Positions 22,893-33,412 of a stretch of DNA of 64,000 nt are shown piece after piece. Made by a program: the position numbers and the translations under genes. Under the pieces are notes generated by a model, which saw only the letters and a list, made by a program, of their open reading frames with translations, had not been told where the DNA came from and ran no database searches. Origin of the DNA: Melastoma dodecandrum (lineage: Eukaryota > Streptophyta > Magnoliopsida > Myrtales > Melastomataceae); assembly GCA_029817715.1 (NCBI GenBank), contig JARUPY010000079.1, positions 310,001 to 374,000 on the forward strand. Direction: 5' to 3'. Positions within the stretch are counted from its first letter, which is position 1; every line of letters starts with the position of its first letter.

Positions 22893-24026
22893 TGTTGACG
22901 CAAAATTACGTTTCGCATAACACGTATCGAACATGGGATTATTTTTGTGATCATCGTAGAAGAATTAAAGGACAGAACGATACTTAAAACAAACAAGGCA
23001 AATCATATTACACGAATAGATTTTTTACATCACTTACAGTCATGATGAAAGGAAACAACAAAAGAACAGAAAGAAACTGCAGCAGATGTTTTAGCCGATG
23101 AAACCTCGCATCAACTTCGGCGGCCTCCCTTACTGGGACTACACTAAGATGGATTGTGGACCGATGAAGCAGTGATGAAGGTGAAGTGTTTCTAGATGTA
23201 GGGGTGGTATCAAGACGCTTCCAAGACATTGGTGAAGGGAGTAAAAAGGTAATGAGATCAATCTATCGATGTTGAACTTAGTGATTGGTTGTCTTGTCTT
23301 CTTCTTTCTTTCTTCCTTTTATACCTACAACAACTGTCAGGTATAAAAGCAAAAATTGAGCGATACTGATCATACACAAGATTGGATCATTATTTTGTAA
23401 AAGTGAGGAAATCGAGTCTGAACACTTGATTGAAATCTGTCCCATGTCTCTGGTTTCCTAGTTCTTTCCAAGTGCTTATAGCCAGCCCTTTTCATGAAAT
23501 ATCGCATCTCGAGATGGGAGTCACTATCTCGAAAGAACCTCCATGTGTTTTTAGAATCCTTTACTTAATTCTAACTTCTGGAGATTTGATTTCAAGATAG
23601 AGTCAGCATCAAACGCCATCTCGAGTATTGTTCTCGAGACTATTTACTTCGAAACAAGGTCTGATCCTAAAGCAGTATCATTGTGTCTCTTTATTTGACC
23701 TTGAAAAAAGTATATGAGGGTCTTGACATTTAAGTTTGTCCTCGGAGAATCTTCTACAAATCCTAAGAGGGTGCCTGAATTTGTGTGTCAACGATAACCA
23801 ATGACCCAGAGCCTTATAAACTTCTTTTGTGACTCCTGACTCTCCAAGAAATTCCAGTGACCTGTCTCGATATACGACTTCTAGGAACGAGATTATCTCG
23901 AGTACTCTCTTGGGATACCTTACCCTGAGAACTTTTTGGGTGACATCTCGAGAGAATGTTTACGCCTCCCTTGACATCTCCTGCCTCAAAACGCAAGAAT
24001 ATCCTTAAAGGGTGTTTCATACCCAT
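22893..24026 (-). repeat. 5' LTR of the non-autonomous Tat-type element
   Basis: Plus-sense start TGTTGACGC; it aligns with 16312-17531. The far end stops at GTGTACA and lacks the TTTGTGTGTCAACA terminus seen in the other copy, so about 24 bp were lost. Confidence 0.78.
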
Positions 24027-24480
24027 GAAAAGTGTACAATGAGTCAATATGTTTATTCTAGTTGTATGTAGCCTGTTAGATGCGCATGTGTATTTGTAAT
24101 CGTATGTATTGCATTCACTTGTATTCGTACGATGGTCAATAGGAATGACCCTGTGACACATTTTCGATTGTGATTGTGGAGTCAATGCGTGAAAGTTCTT
24201 TTCAAAAACCTCACACTTTATAATGAATATAGGTTTCACACTGTTTTTCATATGCATAAGCACGACATGAGGTGTACCTGACAATTATTCGCTAACCTCG
24301 TTTAAAGACATTTTTTTACTAAACGGTTAAACGCTGACGTAAAGGTAGTGATGGGACATAGTTGACTTGAGATGGCCGAGTCAAAGGCATGAGTTGGATT
24401 TTCACTTCCGATAAAAGTTGACTTGGTCAGAATTTCGTTATAATCGTATTTTACAGATTATTGGGATGACATTCTTTACA
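24027..24480 (+). repeat. Repeat block B, homologous to 12505-12965
   Basis: It starts exactly where the truncated LTR ends and follows block A in order and orientation, up to GGATGACATTCTTTA. After that the two copies diverge. Confidence 0.65.
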
Positions 24481-24949
24481 CTCCGGATTCAGCCGTTTAC
24501 AAGGAAAGATAAATTTGAATATGTGGTAGAGGTTTAGTGTGCATCTTTTCAGAAGAATTTTGAGTTTCAACACTTCCATGAAAGCTTTAATGGGTTATAA
24601 ATAGTATTTTTTGTTGTTGTTGCATCTAATATGACGAAAATAAAATGATTGGATAAAGGATAATTTAAAAAAAAAAGAGAGATCATACATAAATACACAT
24701 TGGTGTTTTTTGTAAGATAAAAAACATTGTAAGGAGTCATTGGGCACATAATAAATTCATACGGATAGTATAAGGAGTCCCCGTGATAAATCTCGTTGTT
24801 GCTTTGTGAATTCTAAATTTCAATAAACCTAATTTGGCATTACTTTAAAATTTGATACTTCGTATTATTTGAAGAGGTGTTTAAATAAATACGTTGGAAA
24901 CCGACTTTTCTAAAAATCCAACTTCCCTCGAGTTTCATCAATTTTTATT
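24481..24949. other. AT-rich stretch, no feature recognised
   Basis: No ORF with a known domain and no clear repeat. A 60-codon minus-strand frame (24567-24749) has no recognisable motif. Confidence 0.4.
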
Positions 24950-25420
24950 TGCAAATTATAAAATATATTATAAACTCGGTAACTTCTTTTCCAATCTATT
25001 ATATATCATCAACTTTAGACGTGTTTATCCTTCGTCAGCCGCAAATACTAACGGAGTAATACGTGACATTAAGATGTCGCTAACTCTGTTTTTCTATTCT
25101 ATAGAGATAAAAAGTTTTGGGTCAAATTATCTCATATATCATGAACTTAGTAACTTTTTTATAATCAATTGTATACTTAAAAATTAGAAAAAGTTAATAA
25201 GTTCAAGATCTATTTAATAATTTGACCAAAAATTTTTTATCTATGTAAAACAAAGAAATGAAGTTATTGCCACGTAATACACCGTTAGCGTTTAAAGCTG
25301 ACGAACGTAATGTAAGGTTTAAAGGTGAACATACATGATAATATTTCTTTTTAAGTACAAAATAATTTAGGAAAAAGTTACTATTTTCAAGATATAATTA
25401 ATAATTTTACTCTTTTATTT
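24950..25420. mobile_element. Foldback MITE-like inverted repeat
   Basis: The left arm includes CTTCGTCAGCCGCAAATACT then AACGGAGTAATACGTGACAT. The right arm, reverse-complemented, gives GTTCGTCAGCTTTAAACGCT then AACGGTGTATTACGTGGCAA. The symmetry continues through AGATAAAAAG and GGTCAAATTAT towards a centre near 25170. The whole could fold into a hairpin with arms of about 150-230 bp. It is too short for a transposase and looks like a MITE. No target duplication was identified. Confidence 0.6.
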
Positions 25421-25890
25421 GTTCAAATTCATTTTTTTGTTTTTATTTTTTTATTTTGCCTTTGCAACGTGCCATTACGATAATCAAGATTCCTCACAGC
25501 AGCTTTATGCGATCCTTCACCCTAAACGACGAACTCTAACACGTAAAATTTTTCTCTCTGATTCGTTAAATCTTGTCTTATCAAAAGGGTGTCTGAATAA
25601 CTAATTGCCAGCCTAAAATTTGTCCTCTCTGATTCGAATATCCGAGCGTCGGGCAAGGATAGTTTGCCCTAAAATGAAGCATTCGTACATCATAGCTACT
25701 AACTTGAGCAATTTTTTTTTAATTATTCGTTTGAACGTCATCTCTAAAAAGAATGAAGCATTTAATAATAATAATAATAAACAATCTCAGTTGTCAAAAT
25801 AAAAGGGAAATTTAGGTATCGACCCTGGGATTTACTGAAATGACTTTAAATGGGTCGACACCGAAATTATATAAGAAAAGAAATTAATAT
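25421..25890. other. AT-rich stretch with a short AAT microsatellite
   Basis: An (AAT)n run lies at about 25762-25780. I see no domain-bearing ORF. The upstream part of the P450 gene, its N-terminal ~120 codons, is not here. Confidence 0.5.
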
Positions 25891-27204
25891 TTTATAACGT
25901 TCTGTCCGTACGGCCCCGAGTGGCGCACCCTAAGGAAAGTCTGCTCACTGAAGATGCTCAGCAACACCACGCTGAATTCGGTCTATCCCCTCCGCCGAGC
26001 CATGGTCCGACAATCTGTAAGACAGATATACGACCGGACCGGAGAGCCCGTAAACATTGGGGATCAGGTATTCACGACGGCATTTAACATCGTCACAAAC
26101 ATGATATGGGGGAGCACTATCCGAGGTCCGGAGTTGGGGAGACTCGGGGCTGAGTTCCGGGAGATTGTGTCAGAGATGTCGTTCCTGTCGATCAAGCCGA
26201 ATGTCTCAGATTTTTTCCCCAGGTTGGCCCCATTCGACTTGCATGGAATCGAGAAGAAAATGTGGAGCCTGCATGCCAAGTTCGACGCCCTGTTCAACTG
26301 GGTCATATGCAAGAGGCTCGAGTTGGACAAGGAAGGGAGTGGCAACAGCGATGACACCAGTGAATCGAGCTCAGATTTCCTTCAGTATTTGCTGAAGTTA
26401 AAGGAAGAAGGTGACGCCGATGTCCAGGAAACGCCTTTTACCATGAAACAACTCAAAGCATTGCTTCTGGTTTGTCGGACATATGATTCTCCTATGAATT
26501 TACAATCGCCAGGGGGGTCACTTTTGAATGTTCTGGCAGACTCTAACTAGCTATAGGTTTCTGGTGGCTTTGACAGGATATGATCGCAGGTGGGACCAAG
26601 ACAAGTTCAAACTCCGTCGAGTTCGCGATGGCCGAGATAATCAAGAACCCGGAGATCATGAAAAAGGTCCGGCAAGAACTGGATCTGGTGGTTGGAATGC
26701 ACCGCATCGTTGAGGAAGTGGACATTCATCGTCTACCCTACTTGAAAGCCGTCATGAAAGAAACTCTGAGGCTGCATCCTGCTTTGCCTCTGCTAGTTCC
26801 ACATCGCCCGAGCAAGACGTGCGTCATTGGAGGATACACCATTCCGGAGGGATGTCAAGTCATTATAAATGCTTGGGCCATTCAAAGAGACCCGACCAAG
26901 TGGGAAAAACCCGTTGAAGTTCGATCCCGGAAGGTTTCTGGGAAGCAAGAAGTGGGACTTCGCCGGGACCGATTTGAATTATCTGCCATTCGGGTCGGGC
27001 AGGAGGATTTGCCCTGGGGCAGCAATGGGTGAAAGGATGATTCTGTACTCCCTCGCGACCCTCCTACACTCCTTCGACTGGAAAATGCCCGATGATTCGG
27101 ATAAAATGGACGTCACCGAGAGGTTCGGGATCGTCCTGAGAAAGAAAGTCCCCCTGATTGCCATTCCGAGTCCGAGGTTGCATTCAGAGGAACTCTATGA
27201 GTAG
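25891..27204 (+). pseudogene. CYP706-like cytochrome P450, 5'-truncated and frameshifted
   Basis: Exon 1 (25891-26469) begins mid-protein with PYGPEWRTLRKVC, so the membrane anchor and about 120 residues are missing. It includes KPNVSDFFPRLAPFDLHGIE. A GT-AG intron (26470-26576, 107 bp, phase 0) sits at the usual P450 position. Exon 2 has the I-helix AGGTKTSSN, where the usual Asp before Thr is Lys, then KETLRLHP (ExxR) and FDPGRF. The haem loop FGSGRRICPG holds the cysteine ligand. One extra A in a run near 26905 shifts the frame; the C-terminal part runs at 26869-27204. The motifs recall CYP706, a plant family of ER-bound monooxygenases. It is the only host-type gene in the window and is dead. 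Confidence 0.85.
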
Positions 27205-27639
27205 AAACGTAAGGATATACTTCGCGGTCCGACGTAATCTGTGATGCTTGAACAACCGAACACGCTACTGTTACTAGTAATAGCCCGGTGGTTTCAGAGT
27301 GTAGTGGAATGGCCACCTTCCATCACACTTAGTCATTGAATCGGAAACTTTGGAACATCTTTTCCAAGTATCTCGGTCATTACTCTTAGTGTGTCTCAAC
27401 GCTTTGTATAATATATGCGAATAGTTAATAAAGGTACGTGTTTACTGTTTTATTAATTATTTATTACGAATTTACAGTAAAATATCATAAATTGATTAAA
27501 TTATTAGTTAATCTAAAATTATTCTTGATCGGATAGATGATTAGATGAGCCACAACGTGATATATAACGTGATATTGAGTTGTCTAAAGGAGTTGATATA
27601 TAACATTATTGATATTTATTTATCTAAAGGAGCTTTACT
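27205..27639. other. 3' flank of the P450 pseudogene, no gene seen
   Basis: The first ~200 bp after the P450 stop look like a degraded 3' UTR. The rest is AT-rich, with a short direct repeat of TTGAGTTGTC.AAAGGA near 27575 and 27650. No RNA gene or ORF was recognised. Confidence 0.4.
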
Positions 27640-29313
27640 TCTCGAGATTGAGTTGTCAAAAGGAAGTCTATGAACATTTTCATATTGGCATCCTTCGCAC
27701 ACACCAACTTCCTTGACCTTCAGACTTTAAGGCAGTCCATCTATAAGCTTCCTCCGAGATATAACACTTAACTTGGTCTTATTGAAATGACCGAGTCATG
27801 CCTGCCACAGTGACAAAGTGTTGTTGCTGCTCATGTTTTCAATATACGAATTTGATACCGATAAGATGAAGAGATCATTTACTCGAGCACCAGTGTGAAT
27901 GACATCTGCCTTGATCTGCTTCACGTTTCAAAGAAACTTCACATCCTTCGAACCAAACAACACGAAGTTCCCTGCATCCATCACATTCTCCACGTAGAAC
28001 AAATTTTTCTGTATCCCCAGAACATGATAGACATTCTTAAAGGTGATCGACTCCCCTTTGTCGTTGCCAATAACCGATCATTCCTTCTAGAATTTGTGAA
28101 TCGAGTTATCCGCTATGATGATGTCGTTACTGCCACAGTGAGCTCTAGTGGATGAAAAAATATAATCATTTCTCGTAATGTGATGTATGCATCCCGAATC
28201 GACATGGTTAATCATATTGAAATGGTAATCATTTCTGGTTAATCGTCTGAGTTGCCTGTCCAGCTGCTTGTTCACTTCTCGTGATCATCATATTGACATG
28301 GAAACACTTATCCTAGTCCTCCTCGACTTTCTGGTCAGACTTCGACGAAGTCGCGAAGTTTTCATCTAACATCACCCGACAATTTTTCCTGAAGTATCCA
28401 GGCTTGCCACACATGAAATACTTAAGAACCTTCTTGGGACCTTTTGAAGATTCCAGAGCCACTTCCTCCTTCTTCCACTTTCCCTTTTTCCGGCTCGATT
28501 TCTCAGAACAACGCACTGTTCGACTCCTCCTTAATACTCGTTCCAGCCATTTGGACAACCAAAGACTCTTGAGACGACAAAAGATTCTCAAGCTCCTCGA
28601 GTGAAGGTTGTTGTACCCAACCCTGAATCGAGGTGATAAATGGCGTATACTCTAGTCCAGTCCTCGAATAATATACCCTCTTCGTTCGAGCCTCCGATAT
28701 CTGCTCGTTTAGGTTCCATAAAGAAATTACTGAACACTAGTTCTTCACCTCAAGGAAAAACTATGAGATGGTTCAGGTTTGCTTCGCAGCTGCCAACTCG
28801 TTCTCGAGCATCTACAGACGAGCCTCGTTCTTCTTTTTGAAAAGATGACGGGCGTTTACTAGATCTCATGAACAAATCCACAGCCGATGATGTGCTCAAA
28901 CAAACCGTGGGAAATTAACATCTTTAACATGAACTCTACCTTCACGTTGAGTTGCTTCCACTTCTTCGACACTTTTGAATTTTCAGCGACGTCCTCCGGA
29001 GCTGCGACCCTGCCGTCCAGAAACGTCCCGCAACTTTTCCCCGACCAGGTATGATTCTAGACAACTCTTCCATGTCCGGTAGTTTGACTGGTTTAACAAC
29101 TCCAAGCCATGTTCGGCTACACAACCACCACCTTCCATATCTCCGAGTGTATTGACCTTCCTCGTGAACTTCACTTGAGTTCTTATACCATGTAGAGATA
29201 TGACATGATCTATAAACCATGTAGTCAAGGAGCACTCGAGAAGGATTTTTAATTGGAAGAAACTTACAACGTAAACTAATCTGATTTGTCTCGCTTAATA
29301 TTGTAAAGAACAT
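27640..29313 (-). pseudogene. Ty1/copia gag-protease-preintegrase fragment
   Basis: Reading leftwards on the minus strand: gag with SNYRTWKSCLESYL (about 29060-29110), then a defective zinc knuckle MCGKPGYFRKNC (near 28400) in which the first Cys and the His are replaced by Tyr. The protease end follows (IIADNSIHKF, KNVYHVLGIQKNLF). Last is a GAG-pre-integrase region with SLWQAWLGHFN and VCEGCQYENVHRLPFD, ending at 27640. Everything is broken by stops and frame changes. Integrase, RT, RNase H and both LTRs are absent. It is an old, doubly truncated insertion, distinct in sequence from the other copia pieces here. Confidence 0.78.
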
Positions 29314-30239
29314 TACAACGCCTTAAATGGGATAAACCTAATTAAGGTGCCTAGGAAAAGTAAATTGCACTTAAGGTGTCTAGGGAAAGTAAAACAGTAG
29401 GAGACAGAGAGTTCAGGGAGCTGGACAGTTGTAAACTTAAGTGTTTGAGCGAACCCACAATAAGTCTACAAGGGAAGCTTTCTGAGCAATGAGTCTATGA
29501 CCGAAGCTTTCTAGGAGAAATCTACGAGCAAATCTTCACTTTAAAATTGAACATATTTAAGTTATGCTTGGGGATGCCCGAGTTTAAAGAGTACATTGCA
29601 AATAACTAGTTTATAGAAAAAACCACATATTAAATGTTACTGGTCACTTCTCTTATTAAAATAGTGTAAAAAATCTTTCGACTTAACACCGTCATTTATT
29701 CTATGTATAGAGTTATGTAATTCAATGTCAATAAAAGCAGTCTTTAATCTGATTGTGAGTAATACGATTTATTAGGTATATAACGAAGCGTGGAGATGAC
29801 AGCGTTGAGTCAAAATATGATTTGTCATTCTCTTGGATTAGTGAGAGGACATTCTGGGAAGTTATGGATATATTAGTGATTTACAATCGTGGATGAATGT
29901 TTATCATTCAAGTTAAGAGTTATAATATTTTAGAAATCACGTAAAAAGATTAATGCAGTAATTGGATTGTAGATCCCCAAATTGGCCGTTAACCCAAAAG
30001 ACTCAACAATAATCAAGTTTTAATGACATGTGATTAGACTAAGATTAATCTTAACGGATGGTGCTATTTAAATTTTAAAGATTTTCAAACATGCTTATGG
30101 TTTCATAAAAATTGTTGAACATATTTAGCAATGTTTGATTAATGCTTATCGTCCCTAAACATGATTAAGTAATTAATTTCGAATTAAAAATTAGTTACAT
30201 AAAACTAATATCCTAGTTGCATTTTCATTTTCTTCTCCA
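29314..30239. other. AT-rich stretch, no gene seen
   Basis: A short imperfect direct repeat (AAGGTGCCTAGGAAAAGTAAA and AAGGTGTCTAGGGAAAGTAAA) lies at about 29344-29390. Otherwise I see no ORF, RNA gene or element boundary. Confidence 0.45.
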
Positions 30240-32240
30240 GCTCCATTCCCACGATTTCAACACTTCCATGACTACAAAGTTGTCACAGTGGCCTACTCGT
30301 CGACAAGCAATGGTGGCTCTCCTGATAGCGGCAACAGAACCGTCCGCCCAAGCTCAGCCGACAGTCGACCTCTGCCCTTGGTGAAATTAGGCGGGTGAGC
30401 TCCTCACAGCGACGGCCCTCTTCAACCGCAGCAGCTTTAACCTTCATAAGTCCTTCTGGAATCGACGAACGAAGATGGCTTCGCCGGCCGATCATGCAGC
30501 GGACTAGCATCCAGCTCCAATAATCTCAGCACCTCTTACGCCAGCGAAAGAGCATCTGGTCTGTATCAACATCAGTTCTCATATCATCGCAGTGGCGGTT
30601 TCCTTCTCCGGCTCTCGGCTCCTCTTGGCAGTAGCGACCCGGCGGCAAAGCCAACTCTAGTATCTCCCTCGAGGACTGCCAACACCAGCGGCAACAACTC
30701 TGTCCCGGTTCCGGTGTAAGCCTTTCAACCACAGCTTTTACAGCTACGTCAGCCTCGCTACTGCGATATCACTCGGAGCTACAATCAAGGCATATACCAG
30801 CAAACGGACATCCACACCAGCAACCCAAAAACTTCGGCAGCGAGTTCCGGCACCAACCAGGCTACCCATCCTCTGCCCAGCAGCGGTTCTCTCTAGTTTC
30901 GGCAAGCATCCCCAATCTCCAGTCACCAACTACGACTTGGAGCCCAAGGCGTTCCGGACTCCGACGATCAAGCTATTTCGATCTCCCAGAACCAACTCGA
31001 GCCTAGCCATCTAGCTACGATGAGAGAACATGTCAGAATACACGAAGCAACAACCTTCCCCCTGACCGAACGTCTCAGTGCCAGCACAAGGGACCGTGCC
31101 TCTCACCTCGGCAATGACACGCCCTCAAATTGTGATGAACAGTATCAATTGCCGCTATCGCCGCCCTCTCCTCTTCATCCCGGGTCCCGGGTCCCAAAGT
31201 GACACCCACTAGGTCCATCCTTTATTCCAGCAGAGGATCCTTTTCTCTTGCCGACTGCAGCAGCGACTCCCAGTCACAACACTCGCCTCTCCTGCCTTGG
31301 CACCGGATATGTCGACCTAGTCGCTCAAGGAAACCGTCCAATCTCCTCAACCTCGGGTGTTCTTGGTGTTTATGGTCCCATCCACCCCCTTCTCAAACTC
31401 ACCAACGATGCGGTCCCGGCTATGACAACACCCGGCGATGCAGGCGGGCCCTCTGTCGAAGCCTCCTAGACCATGCCCTTCCTCCCGGTTCCCAAGGTGT
31501 TCCCTGGCTCCCTGGCTTATCCCCATGCTTCCCAACAGCTGTTCCAGCCGACACCCCTCACCAAGGGTCGCCGGATCTGAGACCCGGCAGCTCCAAGTGG
31601 GTGGTCCAACGTAACAATAAAGGCGGTAGTTCCTCACATGGCAGGCGACCACTCCTTCCTCAGCCCCGTCATGCCGGAGACGGATCCCACATCCTCTGAC
31701 GACCAAAGAGCCAAATCTAGCCACGACTCTCACCCCGTCGTCGCCTTTGAGGCCGGTGAAAAAGGACCTAGAAGTCAACGCTGAAGCGACCCCAACCATG
31801 ATTAGACAAGCCCAACCTTCCTTCTTCGCCCACGATGCCGCAAATCCGGTCACCTCTTCAACTCCGGCTACAAGTCAAGGCGGTCTTCCCCCTTGCCGAT
31901 TTCAGTGACCTCTCACCAGATTTCCCCATTTCAATCCCGGTGCCTAGCCTTCAGCCTGCTCGCCTAAAATCTGAGCGTCGATGCCTCCCACACCGGATGC
32001 CACGCCGCCTTTGGCCAATCCATCTATACCATCGTCGCCGGACAAGTTCGCGCTCCGAAATTGACCTTCCACGAGCGCCTCGCCAGTCGCGCGCCCTCCT
32101 GTTCCTCTGCTCCTTACCATCAGTAGGCGCTCCATAGTTGCAGCTCGAAAAACAACCCACCATTGGCACCAATATCAACCAGGCTGCCTCTGTCGTTGAC
32201 ACTCGATGGAGATTAACCTGTTGCAAGGCGTGTTTTATCA
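30240..32240. other. GC-rich block of unknown origin
   Basis: Two kilobases of clearly higher G+C than both neighbours. Open frames of 60-168 codons occur on both strands, rich in Pro, Ser, Ala and Arg, with frequent stops. No enzyme motif, zinc finger or LTR end was recognised. It could be the 5' part of a LINE or the leader of an unfamiliar retroelement. The edges are sharp: AT-rich DNA ends near 30235 and resumes near 32240. Confidence 0.4.
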
Positions 32241-32360
32241 TATAGACAATTGATGTGTTATATGTTCTCTCGATCTAATTAAAACATGATTTTAATTTAT
32301 AATGCATTTTTTTATCCTTAATTAATTTAAGTGGCTTTTACACGGAATTAGTTTTGTCAC

Positions 32361-33343
32361 TGTTGACATGGCAAATAATTTTGGGCCTGGGCTTAGAACA
32401 GAGACCCAGTAATCCCTCAAGTCACACTCGTAGTCGGCCCAAGATACAGCCGTCTAGGCCGATCCATGACGAAGTCGACTATGTCGATTTACGACGAAGT
32501 CGACTAGGTCGACTTATGAACGAGGTCGATTAGGTCGACTCACAACAAAGGAGTATGGCGATCAAAGTCAACCAAGATGACTCAACAGTAGCTAGGCCTA
32601 CTAGTAGGGTCAAAGTCGACGGAATTCTGGATAAGTCGACCAAGTCGATCGTAGTCCGTACAGATCAGTCAAGTCGACGAGGTTAAAATAAATTTATTCA
32701 TTTTCAATCACGTTTGTTAAAGATCGTAACTGATCTTAAATATCCAGGAACGTGATCCCATATATCAAGGGGGTTGTTGAGACACTCCCACGATATTAGG
32801 GATCACGATCTATAACACGATCTGCAAAACGATCTATCTGTTACGTGTTAATCACGTACAAGTCCTCTATAAATAGCAGAGGAATTCTTCAAGATAAAGA
32901 CACGACCATACACAGCCAAGGCTCTGAAGTTTGTTCGTCAACCTTAGGAATTAGATACCCTGACCCGGTTTATAGGTCAACTATCCTTCCACCGACAGAG
33001 TGAGCTCGTAGGGCCTTTGCCGTCAATCCCCCGCCAGCGACACCACCGACGGAGTGAGCTCGTAGGGCCTTCGTCACAGCTTCCCGCCAGCGACCACCAC
33101 CGACGGAGCGAGCTTCCAAGGCCTTCGTCACAAGTTCTCCGCCGTCACAGGATTCCACATCGTTGACACCGTTTACCCTTTTCATTTTTGATGGCTGTAA
33201 GCCCTTGTTCTTAATTCGTTAGATTGTAAGACTTGCATTTTATTTTCAAATAAATTCGTGCATCTTCTTACTGGCGACCACAACTCGATTCCTGTGAGTC
33301 CTTTGCCAAATATTTCCGACGTGATCCGTTCTATAGACGAACA
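32361..33343 (+). repeat. 5' LTR of the Tat-lineage element
   Basis: 983 bp, TGTTGACATGG to GAACA. It contains three 25/26-bp units around ACGAAGTCGACTAGGTCG (32466-32545). A TATA box CTATAAATA lies at 32867-32875. Three ~60-bp units beginning ACCGAC.GAGTGAGCTCG follow at about 32990-33150. The TATA box defines U3/R; transcription would begin about 30 bp downstream. Confidence 0.92.
32867..32875 (+). promoter_or_regulatory. TATA box in the 5' LTR
   Basis: CTATAAATA within TCCTCTATAAATAGCAGAGG, present identically in the 3' LTR at 44494-44502. It is the obvious core promoter for the element's RNA. Confidence 0.7.
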
Positions 33344-33349
33344 CGTTTT

Positions 33350-33367
33350 TGGCGACCATAGTGGGAG
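33350..33367 (+). promoter_or_regulatory. Primer-binding site
   Basis: TGGCGACCATAGTGGGAG begins 6 bp after the LTR. It starts with TGG, as a site pairing with a tRNA CCA end must. It resembles the TGGCGACTCC type used by Tat elements, but the tRNA was not identified. A partial copy (CGTTTTTGGCGACCACG) recurs at 33392. Confidence 0.65.
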
Positions 33368-33412
33368 CACGTTGAGAAAAAACGTTGAGAACGTTTTTGG
33401 CGACCACGTAAC

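Larger units (their letters stand above)
16312..24026 (-). mobile_element. Non-autonomous Tat-type Ty3/gypsy element, minus strand, carrying a hAT insertion
   Basis: Direct repeats at 16312-17531 and 22893-24026 are LTRs with TGTTGAC...GTCAACA ends. On the minus strand the PBS-like TTTTTGGTGACTATAGTG follows the right LTR. A gag start (ATG 22836) comes next, and gag resumes left of the hAT element. The purine tract GAAAGGGGAGGGG (17536-17549) precedes the left LTR. Protease, RT, RNase H and integrase are all missing: gag runs directly into the start of an antisense PMD gene near 18555. The PBS and gag closely resemble those of the complete element at 32361-44970, so the two are relatives. The outer end of the right LTR has lost about 24 bp and no target duplication is visible. 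Confidence 0.78.

Noticed and set aside
31199..31853. 166- to 168-codon open frames on both strands in the GC-rich block
   Set aside because: Overlapping open frames are expected in GC-rich DNA, where stop codons are rarer. No motif was recognised.
32970..33185. 71-codon minus frame with repeated ALRAHSVGG, copied at 44597-44812
   Set aside because: It is the translation of the ~60-bp LTR tandem repeat; no independent evidence of coding.
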